Assembly (NCBI RefSeq): GCF_028657195.3 | Contig: NZ_JANCPR020000036.1 | Span: forward strand, 1-64,000 | Length of the DNA stretch: 64,000 bases | Direction: 5' to 3' | Source of the DNA: Streptomyces iconiensis | GTDB taxonomy: Bacteria; Actinomycetota; Actinomycetes; Streptomycetales; Streptomycetaceae | Part shown: one piece after another, positions 34,678-44,110 of the stretch | How positions within the stretch are numbered: the stretch's first letter is position 1 | Layout of the letters: every line of letters begins with the position of its first letter | Program-made: the position numbers and the translations under genes | The notes under the pieces: generated by a model | What the model was told of the DNA's origin: nothing | Database searches by the model: none | Seen by the model: only the letters and a program-made list of their open reading frames with translations

Positions 34678-35062
34678 GCTTGTTTCGCACTGCACAACTT
34701 CCGCAGGAGGCTACGAGCCTGCCGACGGCTCGGCAATAGGTCTCGACCAATCCGTGCCCCCGAACACCTCAGCCGCCCGGAACGTACGGCATGCCCCTCT
34801 TGACCCGTTGAAGTACGGGCCAACCGTTTCTACGGTTGACCACTTCAAGGCCCTTGCGGATGGGGCGAGTTGACCCCGGAGGCGCGGGGGACGACCGGCA
34901 CGAGCCAGAGGGGGCGGCATCGGCACCGAGACCGGGTCCGGGACCGAGTCCGAGACCGCCAACCACACCGGCACCCGCGCCGACACCGGCACCGCCATCA
35001 GGGAGAACCGAAGCGGGGGCCTGGAGCGCCTGGTCCGGGCCCTGTGCGGGTTCCCGCTCCTG

Positions 35063-35317
35063 GTGCTCAACGTGCTGGCCGCAGGCGGCCTCTACTGCGC
35101 GCTCACCATCGCCCCACGGGACGAGCTGGACGAACACACCCTGACCGGCATCGAAGTCGCCTGCTTCCTCACCGTCGCCTGCTCGACCGCCGCCCTGCTC
35201 CTCGCCTGCCTCCTCCGCAAGACCCTCTCCCCCTGGTGGACCGCCCCCGCCCTCTGCTTCCTCCTCGCGGGCACGGCACGCTGGGCGCACGTCGTGCACA
35301 CGTACCCGCCGCCGTAG
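35063..35317 (+). CDS. Small two-helix membrane protein, 5' end frameshifted
   Basis: GTG 35063 begins an 84-residue protein with two hydrophobic segments (IEVACFLTVACSTAALLLAC and WWTAPALCFLLAGTARW). The same frame is open back to 34871 with protein-like sequence (ENRSGGLERLVRALCGFPLL) but no start codon. ATG 34860 (MGRVDPGGAGDDRHEPEG) in another frame would join it if the five-G run 34910-34914 had one more G, giving 152 residues. Either the gene is mutated or the consensus lacks a base. It is divergent from the sugar-binding protein. Function unknown. Confidence 0.5.
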   Translation: MLNVLAAGGLYCALTIAPRDELDEHTLTGIEVACFLTVACSTAALLLACLLRKTLSPWWTAPALCFLLAGTARWAHVVHTYPPP

Positions 35318-35610
35318 CCGAGTTCACGGCCCAGCCGGCCGTGACGGTACGGGCGAACGCGATCACGCGCCGGAGGCGGGATGCCGGGCCACGCGACCCC
35401 CAGGTCAACGCAGGCCCACAACTCCCCCCAGAGCCGGTAAATCCTCGCCCTGTGGGGCGGGACAGCCGGAAGTGGCGTCTAGTTACATGCACTGTGCACC
35501 TTGTAGCGTCCGGCGCGGAGCGCGAGAGCGCGGCGTGTGCGACTCCGGCACACGAGCCCCCTCAGCCGTCTCTCCAACCGGTGAACGCCCAGCCCTCTGG
35601 AGGCACATCT

Positions 35611-36585
35611 GTGAACGCGGACCAAGCGCAGCCGGATCGGGAGCAGCCGGACCAAGCACATCCGGGCCGGGAGCAGCCGGACCGTGAACAGCCGGACCAA
35701 GCACATCCAATACGGGAGCAGTGGGACATCGTGTCCGGCATCGGGGCCACGGCCCTGGCGGTCGCCACGGGCAGAGCGTTGGAGTCCCGGCGCCCTGACG
35801 CGCTGATCAACGACCCGTACGCCGCCGACTTCCTCGCGGCGGCGAACCCGTCCACGCCGCTGCCCGCCTCGCCCGAGGAACTGCGCGACCACGCGGACGC
35901 ACCCGAGGAGATGTGGACGCTGCTCACGCAGTACATCGGTGTACGGTCGCGCGTCTTCGACGACTTCCTCACCGGCGCTGCCCGTGACGGCATACGCCAG
36001 GTCGTCATCCTCGCGTCGGGGCTGGACACCCGCCCCTTTCGCCTCCCCTGGCCCGACGGCGTCCACTGCTTCGAGCTGGACCAGCCGCTCGTACTGGAAT
36101 TCAAGCTGCGCGTCCTACGGGAAAAGGGCGCCACTGCCGCATGCGCGCACACCCCTCTCCCCTTCGACCTGCGCGACGACTGGGCCGGCGCGCTGGAGGC
36201 CGCGGGCTTCGACTCCACCCTGCCGACCGCATGGCTGGCCGAGGGGCTGTTGCCCTACCTGACGCCGGAGGACGAGGAGCGGCTGTTCAAGGAGATCGAC
36301 CGGCTGTCCCCCTCCGGCAGCCGTATCGCGGTCGAACACGGCAACGGCATCGGCGAGGTGACCGACGACCCCCAGCTGAACGCGCTCTCCCAAGAACTCG
36401 ACATCCACCTGCCGTCCCTCTTCCCCGAGGGCGAAAAGCGTTCCCCGGAGGCCCAGTTGGCCTCCCTCGGCTGGCAGCACCAAACCCACACCGCCCACGA
36501 AGCAGCCCACCACCTCGGCCGCGACCTCTCCCCCGCCCCCGCCCTCATGGACCACATCAGGCACACCCACGCGCAGCGCCCGTGA
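35611..36585 (+). CDS. SAM-dependent methyltransferase (LCM/TIGR00027 type)
   Basis: A 324-residue methyltransferase of the leucine carboxyl methyltransferase-like family common in actinomycetes. The SAM-binding motif is QVVILASGLDTRPFRLPW, followed by CFELDQPLVLEFK and TAWLAEGLLPYLTPEDEERL, all family signatures. GTG 35611 has GGAGG eight bases before it. The first 37 residues are an unusual repeat of REQPDQAHPG type, encoded by a repeated segment of about 27 bases (35635-35717). Many members are secondary-metabolite O-methyltransferases, but the substrate is not evident. Confidence 0.9.
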   Translation: MNADQAQPDREQPDQAHPGREQPDREQPDQAHPIREQWDIVSGIGATALAVATGRALESRRPDALINDPYAADFLAAANPSTPLPASPEELRDHADAPEEMWTLLTQYIGVRSRVFDDFLTGAARDGIRQVVILASGLDTRPFRLPWPDGVHCFELDQPLVLEFKLRVLREKGATAACAHTPLPFDLRDDWAGALEAAGFDSTLPTAWLAEGLLPYLTPEDEERLFKEIDRLSPSGSRIAVEHGNGIGEVTDDPQLNALSQELDIHLPSLFPEGEKRSPEAQLASLGWQHQTHTAHEAAHHLGRDLSPAPALMDHIRHTHAQRP

Positions 36586-36816
36586 GTCGAGCGGCCCCTC
36601 CGTCAGCGCTCCAGCCCGCGAAGCCGACCACAGAGACGCCGGGCCGGGCTGCCCCCGCCGACCGCACGACCGGACGAGGAGGTGACGGCTGAGAACGGTC
36701 GGATACGTGGATCACCGGCAGGTCACCAGAAGCACTCTCACACCTCTTGCAACCGTTCGATCACATGGCGATACGGTGTGCGACGCGGGAGAGCCGCTTG
36801 CCAGGGGAGGGCAGAG

Positions 36817-37356
36817 GTGGCCGAGGGCGGGGAACAGAGCCAGGGCCTGACGGTGCCGGAAGGCGTACTGAGCAGTCCAGGCGCGGAACTGAAGGTTCCG
36901 GAGAGCACGGTCAAAGGGCTGACCAAGGGAATCCGCGGCGTACTGAACGAGCTGCGCGAGGTCGGCACCGACGTGGACGCCGCGCAGGGAAGCGGGTTCA
37001 ACGAGATGTCGCTCACCAAGATGGAGGTCGGCGACGACGCGCTCAGCGAGTCCTTCGAAGGCTTCTGCGAGCAGTGGGAGTGGGGCGTGCGGGGCCTGAT
37101 GGCCGAGGCGGACGCCATCGCAGAACAGTTGGGCCTCTCGGCCGGGATGACGTGGGAGGAAGACCGCTACCGCAGCATCGCGATCAACGGCACGGTCAAC
37201 GCTCTGACGCCGGCGGGCAATCCGTACGCCAGCGAGGACGGTCTCGCCGACGTCGGCATCGGGGGAGCGCTCATCGGCCGCAGCGAGGGGAAGCCGGGTG
37301 AGGGCGGGGAGCCCGGTGGTGCCGGGGAGACCGGCAGCGCAGGGGCGGCGGGCTGA
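36817..37356 (+). CDS. Partner protein of RHS toxin 2
   Basis: A 179-residue helical protein. GTG 36817 has AGGGGAGGG a few bases before it. Residues about 15-125 form long helices with a Trp pair (EGFCEQWEWGVRGLMAEAD), reminiscent of WXG100/ESX-type secretion partners, and the tail is Gly/Glu-rich. The stop overlaps the RHS start (TGATG). The equivalent gene at RHS locus 1 has the same size and position but a different sequence. Probably a type VII-like secretion partner or chaperone; inferred from context. Confidence 0.75.
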   Translation: MAEGGEQSQGLTVPEGVLSSPGAELKVPESTVKGLTKGIRGVLNELREVGTDVDAAQGSGFNEMSLTKMEVGDDALSESFEGFCEQWEWGVRGLMAEADAIAEQLGLSAGMTWEEDRYRSIAINGTVNALTPAGNPYASEDGLADVGIGGALIGRSEGKPGEGGEPGGAGETGSAGAAG

Positions 37357-40300
37357 TGGGGCTGGGCGACGCGTTCGGCGCGCTCACCGACTCGGCCAAG
37401 GACGCCTACCACGACTTCGTCCCCGACCCCGTAGAGGACAAGATCGAGGGCGCCGTCGAGACCGGCGGCGAAGTGCTCAACAAGGGCGCCAACTTCGCTG
37501 CCGACCAGATGGACAAGGCGGGCTGGGGAACGGCGGCCGACCTCACCCGTTCCGGTGGCGACGTCATCGCCAACAAGACCGGCGGCAACGTCGCGGAGCG
37601 CGAACTGGGCGAGACGGAGGAAGCGAACAAGCTCATCCACGGTTCGCCCACCAAGCTCCGTTCCACGGCCGACCACCTGCGCGACTTCCAGAAAGCGTTC
37701 AACCAGGTGGGCCGCGGCCTGAAGGGCCTGGACTCGCAGCACCTGAAGGGTGAGACGGCGGACGCGTTCCGAAGATCGGTCGAGGCACAGCCCAAGAAGT
37801 GGTTCAAGGCGGCCGACGCCTGCGAGAAGGCGGCCAAGGCACTGGCGGACTTCTCGCGCACGGTCGACTGGGCCCAGGCAGAGGCCGCGGACGCCATCAC
37901 CCTGTTCAACAAGGGCAAGGCGGCCTCCGACCGCCACCAGTCGAACGTCTCCTTCTACAACGACGCTCTGAAGGCGTACAAGGAGATACCGGAAAAGGAG
38001 CGCGTCCCCGGCTCCCTGCCCGACAGGCCCCCGGCCGACGATCCGGGCGAGGCCCAGATGCAGGAGGCCCGCGAGAAGCTCGCCGAAGCACGCCGTCAGC
38101 GCGACGAGGCCGCACGGGCAGCGAACACACAGACGGAGGCGGCCCGGGACGCGGCGCCGCCCAAGCCCTCCTACGCCCAGCAGGCACGCAGCGGTCTGAC
38201 GGGTGGGCTGCTGGCCGTCGAGCACCGGATCGGCGGGTTCGCGAACACCGGGTCCAGCGCTCTCAACTTCGCCAAGGGCATGAGCCCCATCACTCCGCAC
38301 AACGTCCTGAACCCCGACGAGTACCAGACCAATCTCAACAGCACGGCCGCCGGATTCAAGGCCCTCGCGAACGACCCCACAGGCGCGGTGAAGCAGGCGT
38401 ACCAGTCCTTTCTCCAGGACCCGGAGGCGTTCATCGGCGGTGGCGCGTTCGACGTGATCACGGGTGGTTCCGGCAGGGCGGCGGGTGTCGCAGCCCGCGC
38501 GAGCCGTTCGGGCGCGAGGCACGCCGACGACCTGGCCCCGTCCGGGCGCCCGCCGAAGTCAGGTCCCGAATCCGAGCGTCCCGGGCGCGAGTCGCTCGAC
38601 AAGGAACCGGACAACGCCAGCCGCGAGGGGGGAGACAAGGAGACCGGCAAGGACCCGGTCGACTTCGCCACCGGCCGCATGCTCATGCCGCAGACCGACC
38701 TGACCCTGCCCGGGGTGCTGCCGCTGGTCTTCCGCCGCCAGTTCGAGTCCTCCTACCGTGCGGGCCGCTGGTTCGGACCCACCTGGTCGAGCACCGTCGA
38801 CCAGCGCCTGGAGATCGACGCGGAAGGCGTCGTCCTGCACGGGGAGAGCAACCTGCTGGTGGCCTATCCCCACCCCGAGCCTGGCACGCCCGTGCTGCCG
38901 GAGAAGGGCCCCCGCCGCGCGCTGGAGCGGACCAGCGAGGGTGACTACGTACTGACCGACCCCGGCACGTGCGAGGTGCTGCACTTCACCGGGCCCGGAG
39001 GCCCGGCGGGCTGCGAGGGCGTGGCACTGCTCGAAGAGATCTCCGACCGCAACGGCAACCGCATCACGTTCGAGTACGACGAGCACGGCGTTCCGCTGTC
39101 CCTCGTGCACTCCGGTGGCTACCACGTACGGGTCGAGACGGACCAGGAAGCGGGCCGCATCGCCGCTCTCCACCTGGCAGCCGCCGGACCGGACGGCCGA
39201 GACCTGGAGGTCGTGCGCTTCGGCTACGACACACACGGCAACCTCACCGAGGTCACCGGCTCCGCCGGCCGCCCGCTGCGCTTCGGCTACGACGCCGAGG
39301 GCCGCATCACCTCCTGGACCGACACCAACGACTCACGCTACGAGTACGCCTACGACGAGCACGACCGCTGCGTATGGCAGTCCGGCGTCGACGGTCACAT
39401 GTGCGTCACCTTCGAGTACGGCCCGGTCGACCCCGCGACCGGCCACCGCGTCACCAAGGTCACCGACGCGCCGGGCGACGTCTCGTACTGCCTGGTCAAC
39501 GACAAGGACCAGGTAGTCGCCTTCACCGACCCCACCGGCGCCACCACCCGCACCGAACGCGACACCCGCCACCGCGTGCTCGCCCACACCGACGCGCTGG
39601 GCCGCACCACCCGCCTCGAACGGGACGCCGAGGGCCGTGTCGTCCGGGTGCTGCGCCCGGACGGAACGGCCGTCACCTGCGCATACGATGACGCCGGGTT
39701 TCTGAGCCGCTACGCGGGACCGGACGGCGCCGCGTGGGAGCACGTGCACGACGAGCGCGGCAACCGCGTCCGCAGCACGGAGTCCTCCGGCGCCACCACC
39801 CATTACACCTACGACGACGCAGGACGCCTCACCTCCGTCACCGACGCGCTCGGCCATGTCACCCGGGTTCACTGCGACGAGGCGGGCCTGCCCCTGGAGA
39901 TCACCGAGCCTCCCCCTGCGCCTGACGGCCCCAGCCCCGTCACGACGTACCTACGAGACGCCTTCGGGCGACCCGTCCTCGTCACCAACCCCCTCGGCGA
40001 GACCGTCCGCCTGTCCTGGACCGTGGAGGGAAAGCCGCTCATCCGCACCGGCCCGGACGGCACGGCCGAGCACTGGGAGTGGGACGGCGAGGGCAACTGC
40101 ACCCGCCATGTGGACGCGGCGGGCGGCGAAACCACCTACGAGTACACCCACTTCGACCTCCTCAGCGCCCGCACCGGGCCCGACGGGGTGCGCTACACCT
40201 TCACCCACAACGCCCGCCTGCGCCTGACCGAGGTCACCAATCCCCAGGGGCTGACCTGGTCCTACGACTACGACGCGGCAGGCCGCCTCGTGGCGGAAAC

Positions 40301-42173
40301 GGACTTCGACGGCCGCCGCCACTCCTACGAACTGGACGCGGCGGGCCAACTCGCGTCACGCACCACGCCGTTGGGTGAGAGAACCTCCTACGAACGGGAC
40401 GTGCTCGGCCGCACCGTACGCAAGGACGCCGCCGGCGCGGTGACGACGTACACGTACGACCCGGCGGGGCGCCTCACCCACGCCCACAGCCCCGACGCCG
40501 AACTACTGCGCCAGTACGACAAGGCCGGCCGTCTCAAGACCGAACTCGTCAACGGCCGCGCCCTCACCCACGCGTACGACACGCTCGGCCGCCCCACACG
40601 CCGCACGACACCGACCGGCGCGGTGAGCACGTACACCTACGACGCGGCGGGCAACCGCACAGCCCTCACCGCCGACGGCCACACCCTGACCTCCTCGCAC
40701 GACGCGGCCGGCCACGAACGCGAACGCACCCTCGGCGACGGGGCGTCTCTCTCCTGGACCTGGGACCCGGCGGGCCGCCTCACCGGCCAGGCCCTCAACC
40801 CCCGCTCTGCCGAGGAGGGTTGGCAGCGTTCGTACACCTACCGCCCGGACGGCCACCTCATCGCGGTCGACGACTCCCGCGAGGGCACCAGCCGCTACGC
40901 ACTCGACGCGACCGGACGCGTCACAGCCGTCAGCGCCCGGGACTGGACGGAGTCCTACGCCTACGACGAGGCGGGCAACCAGACCGCGGCGCACTGGCCC
41001 ACCACGCACCCGGGTACGGAAGCCCAAGGCCCCCGCACCTACGCGGGCACCCGCATCCGCACCGCAGGCCGCCTCCGCTACGAACACGACGCGGCAGGCC
41101 GCGTCACCACCCGCCAGAAGAGGCGCCTCTCACGCCGCCCGGACACCTGGCGCTACACCTGGGACGCCGAAGACCACCTCACCCAGGTCACCACCCCCGA
41201 CGGCACCACCTGGCACTACACGTACGACCCCCTGGGCCGCCGCATCGCCAAACACTCGGTGACGGAGCGGGTGGACTTCACCTGGGACGGCCCCACCCTC
41301 ATCGAACAGACCACCACGGGCCCCTCCCTCCCGAACCCGGTCACCCTCACCTGGAACCACCGGGGCCTCCACCCGATCTCCCAAACGGAACGCATCACCG
41401 ACGAGACGACCCAACGCGAGGTCGACACCCGCTTCTTCGCCATCGTCACCGACCTCATCGGCACCCCCACCGCCCTCGTCACCGAAGACGGCACCACCGC
41501 CTGGCACACCCAACGCACCCTCTGGGGCACCACCACCTGGAACACCGACGCCACCACCTACACCCCCCTCCGCTTCCCCGGCCAATACTTCGACCCCGAA
41601 ACAGCCCTCCACTACAACTTCCACCGCCACTACGACCCGGAGACGGCCCGCTATCTTTCCCCGGACCCACTGGGGCTGGGACCCGCGCCGAACCCGGTGG
41701 CGTACGTGGAGAACCCACACACGTGGGCTGACCCGCTGGGACTGGCACCGGTGGATGGGGGATGTCCGAACGGAGGAAGCTGGGACCCGGCCGAGGAACC
41801 TTTCCTCTACAGAGGCGTCAGTTATGCAACCGAAAACGATCCCGCTTGGCAAATGAAGATGTACCAGGACGCTCTTGGAGGGAGAGCGGAACCAAGGGGC
41901 GGTCACAGTGACGTGCAACGCCACGTCGGAGGAGACGGAGCCACAGACAGCGTATTCACCTCGTGGACCACGGACTACGCAGATATGGCACTTGACTGCA
42001 GTCAGATGGGTAATGGTCCCGGCGTCGTCTTGCGAATGCCGAACGCGGATGGCGACGGATTTCACCGCGTCCCTGGCGTTTCGTACCCCTACCCGGAGGG
42101 TGAAGTGACGATCCGAGGGCCTGTTGGACATGCAGAGATCAGCGTCAACGGTGGTCCTTGGCATCGCCCCTGA
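37356..42173 (+). CDS. RHS-repeat polymorphic toxin 2 with ADP-ribosyltransferase-like tail
   Basis: An intact 1605-residue RHS toxin. Residues 1-280 are helical (type VII-like leader with WFKAADACEKAAKALADF), about 280-410 a Gly/Ala-rich pretoxin linker, about 425 onward a DUF6531-like start (PVDFATGRMLMPQTDL), then YD repeats to the core end RYLSPDPLGLGPAPN near 1435. The last ~145 residues are the variable toxin: LYRGVSYATEND near 1484, VFTSWTTDYADMA near 1532 and EGEVTIRGPVGHAE near 1580 match the R-[S/T]-ExE layout of ADP-ribosyltransferases. The shell should encase the tail, which is released by self-cleavage at the core end. The tail DNA has lower GC than the core. Target unknown. Confidence 0.88.
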   Translation: MGLGDAFGALTDSAKDAYHDFVPDPVEDKIEGAVETGGEVLNKGANFAADQMDKAGWGTAADLTRSGGDVIANKTGGNVAERELGETEEANKLIHGSPTKLRSTADHLRDFQKAFNQVGRGLKGLDSQHLKGETADAFRRSVEAQPKKWFKAADACEKAAKALADFSRTVDWAQAEAADAITLFNKGKAASDRHQSNVSFYNDALKAYKEIPEKERVPGSLPDRPPADDPGEAQMQEAREKLAEARRQRDEAARAANTQTEAARDAAPPKPSYAQQARSGLTGGLLAVEHRIGGFANTGSSALNFAKGMSPITPHNVLNPDEYQTNLNSTAAGFKALANDPTGAVKQAYQSFLQDPEAFIGGGAFDVITGGSGRAAGVAARASRSGARHADDLAPSGRPPKSGPESERPGRESLDKEPDNASREGGDKETGKDPVDFATGRMLMPQTDLTLPGVLPLVFRRQFESSYRAGRWFGPTWSSTVDQRLEIDAEGVVLHGESNLLVAYPHPEPGTPVLPEKGPRRALERTSEGDYVLTDPGTCEVLHFTGPGGPAGCEGVALLEEISDRNGNRITFEYDEHGVPLSLVHSGGYHVRVETDQEAGRIAALHLAAAGPDGRDLEVVRFGYDTHGNLTEVTGSAGRPLRFGYDAEGRITSWTDTNDSRYEYAYDEHDRCVWQSGVDGHMCVTFEYGPVDPATGHRVTKVTDAPGDVSYCLVNDKDQVVAFTDPTGATTRTERDTRHRVLAHTDALGRTTRLERDAEGRVVRVLRPDGTAVTCAYDDAGFLSRYAGPDGAAWEHVHDERGNRVRSTESSGATTHYTYDDAGRLTSVTDALGHVTRVHCDEAGLPLEITEPPPAPDGPSPVTTYLRDAFGRPVLVTNPLGETVRLSWTVEGKPLIRTGPDGTAEHWEWDGEGNCTRHVDAAGGETTYEYTHFDLLSARTGPDGVRYTFTHNARLRLTEVTNPQGLTWSYDYDAAGRLVAETDFDGRRHSYELDAAGQLASRTTPLGERTSYERDVLGRTVRKDAAGAVTTYTYDPAGRLTHAHSPDAELLRQYDKAGRLKTELVNGRALTHAYDTLGRPTRRTTPTGAVSTYTYDAAGNRTALTADGHTLTSSHDAAGHERERTLGDGASLSWTWDPAGRLTGQALNPRSAEEGWQRSYTYRPDGHLIAVDDSREGTSRYALDATGRVTAVSARDWTESYAYDEAGNQTAAHWPTTHPGTEAQGPRTYAGTRIRTAGRLRYEHDAAGRVTTRQKRRLSRRPDTWRYTWDAEDHLTQVTTPDGTTWHYTYDPLGRRIAKHSVTERVDFTWDGPTLIEQTTTGPSLPNPVTLTWNHRGLHPISQTERITDETTQREVDTRFFAIVTDLIGTPTALVTEDGTTAWHTQRTLWGTTTWNTDATTYTPLRFPGQYFDPETALHYNFHRHYDPETARYLSPDPLGLGPAPNPVAYVENPHTWADPLGLAPVDGGCPNGGSWDPAEEPFLYRGVSYATENDPAWQMKMYQDALGGRAEPRGGHSDVQRHVGGDGATDSVFTSWTTDYADMALDCSQMGNGPGVVLRMPNADGDGFHRVPGVSYPYPEGEVTIRGPVGHAEISVNGGPWHRP

Positions 42174-42184
42174 AGAGCAGCAAA

Positions 42185-43132
42185 CTAAGAAAAGCTCAAT
42201 TCAGTCATACGTCTGGCAGCCGTCTCCACATCACTGAAGGTCTCACATCTTGTGGTGCCCCGACCCAGCGATTCATCGGTGACAGCCCAGCTTCCGGCCT
42301 GCAGGCCGGAAGCAAGCCCGTGCAGAACTGTCCTGCCGTCTACGTCGGCCGCTACTGCCAGGGGATCGGCATCGCGCACTTCTCCAGGGATGGCCGAAGA
42401 CTCCCGGAGTCGCTGATCCAGCGCTGCGCGCCTGGACTCCTCCTCAACCAACGACCACTTCTCTCCCCCTCGCACGGGGACCCATTCTCTAAAGAAACTC
42501 ACTGGGGAGAAGGCGGCGTCTGTTCGCGGCACCTTACCGCCGTAAGTGGCCACCCAAACTTGAAGAAAAGCTATGAGGTCCAGCTCGGCCGGAGAACCCA
42601 GTTCCGAAATCCAGGAGGGTTCGGTAGACCTGATGGACACTGACTCAAGAGTCCCCTGTCGCTCAGCGTGATGGTGCTTCCACCCTGCCAACGCCCACCC
42701 AAAGGCACTGTTCGACCTTCCTTCGTCTAGGGACTTTTGAATGTAGTCCTGCAGGAGGGCCATGTCCTGCGGCCTAGCAAAAGAGGTAAGAGCAAAACTG
42801 TAACCTTTGGCGGCCCGCTCTTCTTCTCCGCTCACCAAAAGTGATCCGATCAGCTCCCCGAACCAGTATCGCGAGGTCATCGCAGCCATCCAGGATGCGG
42901 TGATCTTAGCCCTCCAGTCGCCGTGCAGGAGGAGCGTGATGTCGGCATCCGTTGCACTTTCGGAAATACGGTGGAAGCTGATGCCAAAATCTCGGGAAAC
43001 ATCATCCGGAACGTTCCGAAGATTCCAACCTTGCAACTTCATGTACGGCCGCCCCCGCATCACATACCTACGGGCCGCAGCAAGCACCTGAACGTCGTGA
43101 TTGGGTGGCATCATGACCCCATTGTGCCCCAC
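42185..43132 (-). CDS. DUF6000-like protein convergent with RHS toxin 2
   Basis: A 315-residue soluble protein. Residues about 20-165 resemble DUF6000 (RRYVMRGRPYMKL, LLLHGDWRAKITASWMAAM, GELIGSLLVSGEEE, KGYSFALTSFARPQD); the rest is unassigned. GC is below the window average, like the toxin tail. It runs head-on into the RHS gene with 11 bases between the two stop codons. It may be the immunity protein, but the opposite strand is unusual for that role. GTG 43132 is used; ATG codons at 43114 and 43111 are alternatives. Confidence 0.6.
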   Translation of the reverse strand: MGHNGVMMPPNHDVQVLAAARRYVMRGRPYMKLQGWNLRNVPDDVSRDFGISFHRISESATDADITLLLHGDWRAKITASWMAAMTSRYWFGELIGSLLVSGEEERAAKGYSFALTSFARPQDMALLQDYIQKSLDEGRSNSAFGWALAGWKHHHAERQGTLESVSIRSTEPSWISELGSPAELDLIAFLQVWVATYGGKVPRTDAAFSPVSFFREWVPVRGGEKWSLVEEESRRAALDQRLRESSAIPGEVRDADPLAVAADVDGRTVLHGLASGLQAGSWAVTDESLGRGTTRCETFSDVETAARRMTELSFS

Positions 43133-43213
43133 CTCTTGACCCCAGGAAAGCTAACGCAGCTACGAACGCCGCTGCTCGCATATGTGCACAAGACACGGCC
43201 CAGGAAGCTCCTG

Positions 43214-43531
43214 ATGTGCACCAGCCTGCGTACTGGCATCGACCGTTCAGGTCTGGGCCTACACAGCCAGCCACTCAACTTCTCCAGCGGCCTCGCACCA
43301 CTCGCATCCAGGGCGATCCAGATCGGCCTCTCCCGGGGGGCGGTTGACCTCTACGCGGACAGGTGGATCACAGATATCACCGACATCACAGACCTCGTAC
43401 GTGAAATACACTCAGATGTACGCGCGGGCAAACCTGACGTGGCAATGGGCAAGCTTCCCCCCGAGAGGGTCTACCCACTTTCCGAACATATCCGCCAAAG
43501 GATCGGAGCCGATCAGAACAGCACTCAGTAA
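43214..43531 (+). CDS. Unrecognised 105-residue ORF, possible remnant
   Basis: ATG 43214 has AGGA eleven bases ahead. The product is hydrophilic (AVDLYADRWITDITDITDLV, KLPPERVYPLSEHIRQRIG) with codon use like the low-GC genes nearby. No family is recognised. It lies behind the DUF6000-like gene on the other strand and could be an immunity fragment. Weak call. Confidence 0.3.
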   Translation: MCTSLRTGIDRSGLGLHSQPLNFSSGLAPLASRAIQIGLSRGAVDLYADRWITDITDITDLVREIHSDVRAGKPDVAMGKLPPERVYPLSEHIRQRIGADQNSTQ

Positions 43532-43814
43532 ACCCCGTGTGCACCACCTGGCTTCTCGCTCCCTGACGCACGGCACTGCTGGCAACCGCAACCGCAAGCG
43601 CGTGAAGCCGAAGGGACGGGGAAATTCCGCCGTCGTCGGCCTCCGTGGCAGCGGGGAGAGGCTCGCGCCACCGGTGGCGCCCTCCGCCCCGCCGGTGCAG
43701 GCGAGGCGCATGTCGTCGCCGAGCCCTCCGCCTCCGCCGGGCCCTGTGCCTCCGCTGAGCTTTGAGACCTCGGTGCTGATCCTTGCGGTACACCGAGGAA
43801 CCCCTCCCGCACAG

Positions 43815-43841
43815 CGAAGCCCCGTCCAGCGCGGGGCTTCG
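43815..43841 (+). terminator. Rho-independent-like terminator
   Basis: CGAAGCCCCG and CGGGGCTTCG form a perfect 10-base stem with a 7-base loop, followed by ATCGTTTT. It would isolate the inhibitor gene from rightward transcription. Confidence 0.6.
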
Positions 43842-43983
43842 ATCGTTTTCGGTCGATTCCGGGTGACGGACGGCGCATGCGGCATCTGACTCCAAGCCCT
43901 TACATCCGCCCAAAGTGACCGGGCGCCGGGTGATCTCGGTCACGAGTAATCACCGTTCACCTGTAAACGCCCACGCCGCACCG

Positions 43984-44017
43984 TGTCCGCATATCAGCCA
44001 CACCATGTCCGCATATC
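43984..44017. promoter_or_regulatory. Direct repeats upstream of the SSI gene
   Basis: TGTCCGCATATC occurs at 43984-43995 and 44006-44017, 22 bases apart (about two helical turns), 94 bases before the inhibitor start. The spacing fits binding sites for an activator on one DNA face. Confidence 0.4.
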
Positions 44018-44110
44018 GTGACCGAACATGGAGGAGCGGCGACACGGAAGACGCTCGCATCCGCCAAACTCCTTCCCGCAACCACAACTTCGAGTGAGGG
44101 AGTGCTCACT

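Larger units (their letters stand above)
43532..44110. other. Gap before the SSI gene
   Basis: About 580 bases with no gene that I can support. It holds a terminator-like hairpin at 43815-43841 and a pair of direct repeats at 43984-44017 in the presumed promoter of the inhibitor gene. Confidence 0.5.

Noticed and set aside
34640..34700. DasR site before the sugar ABC operon
   Set aside because: The sequence does not match the DasR consensus; a different inverted repeat is present instead.
43412..43885. Leftward 157-residue open frame
   Set aside because: Gly/Arg-rich with no start signal, and it spans the terminator hairpin at 43815-43841.
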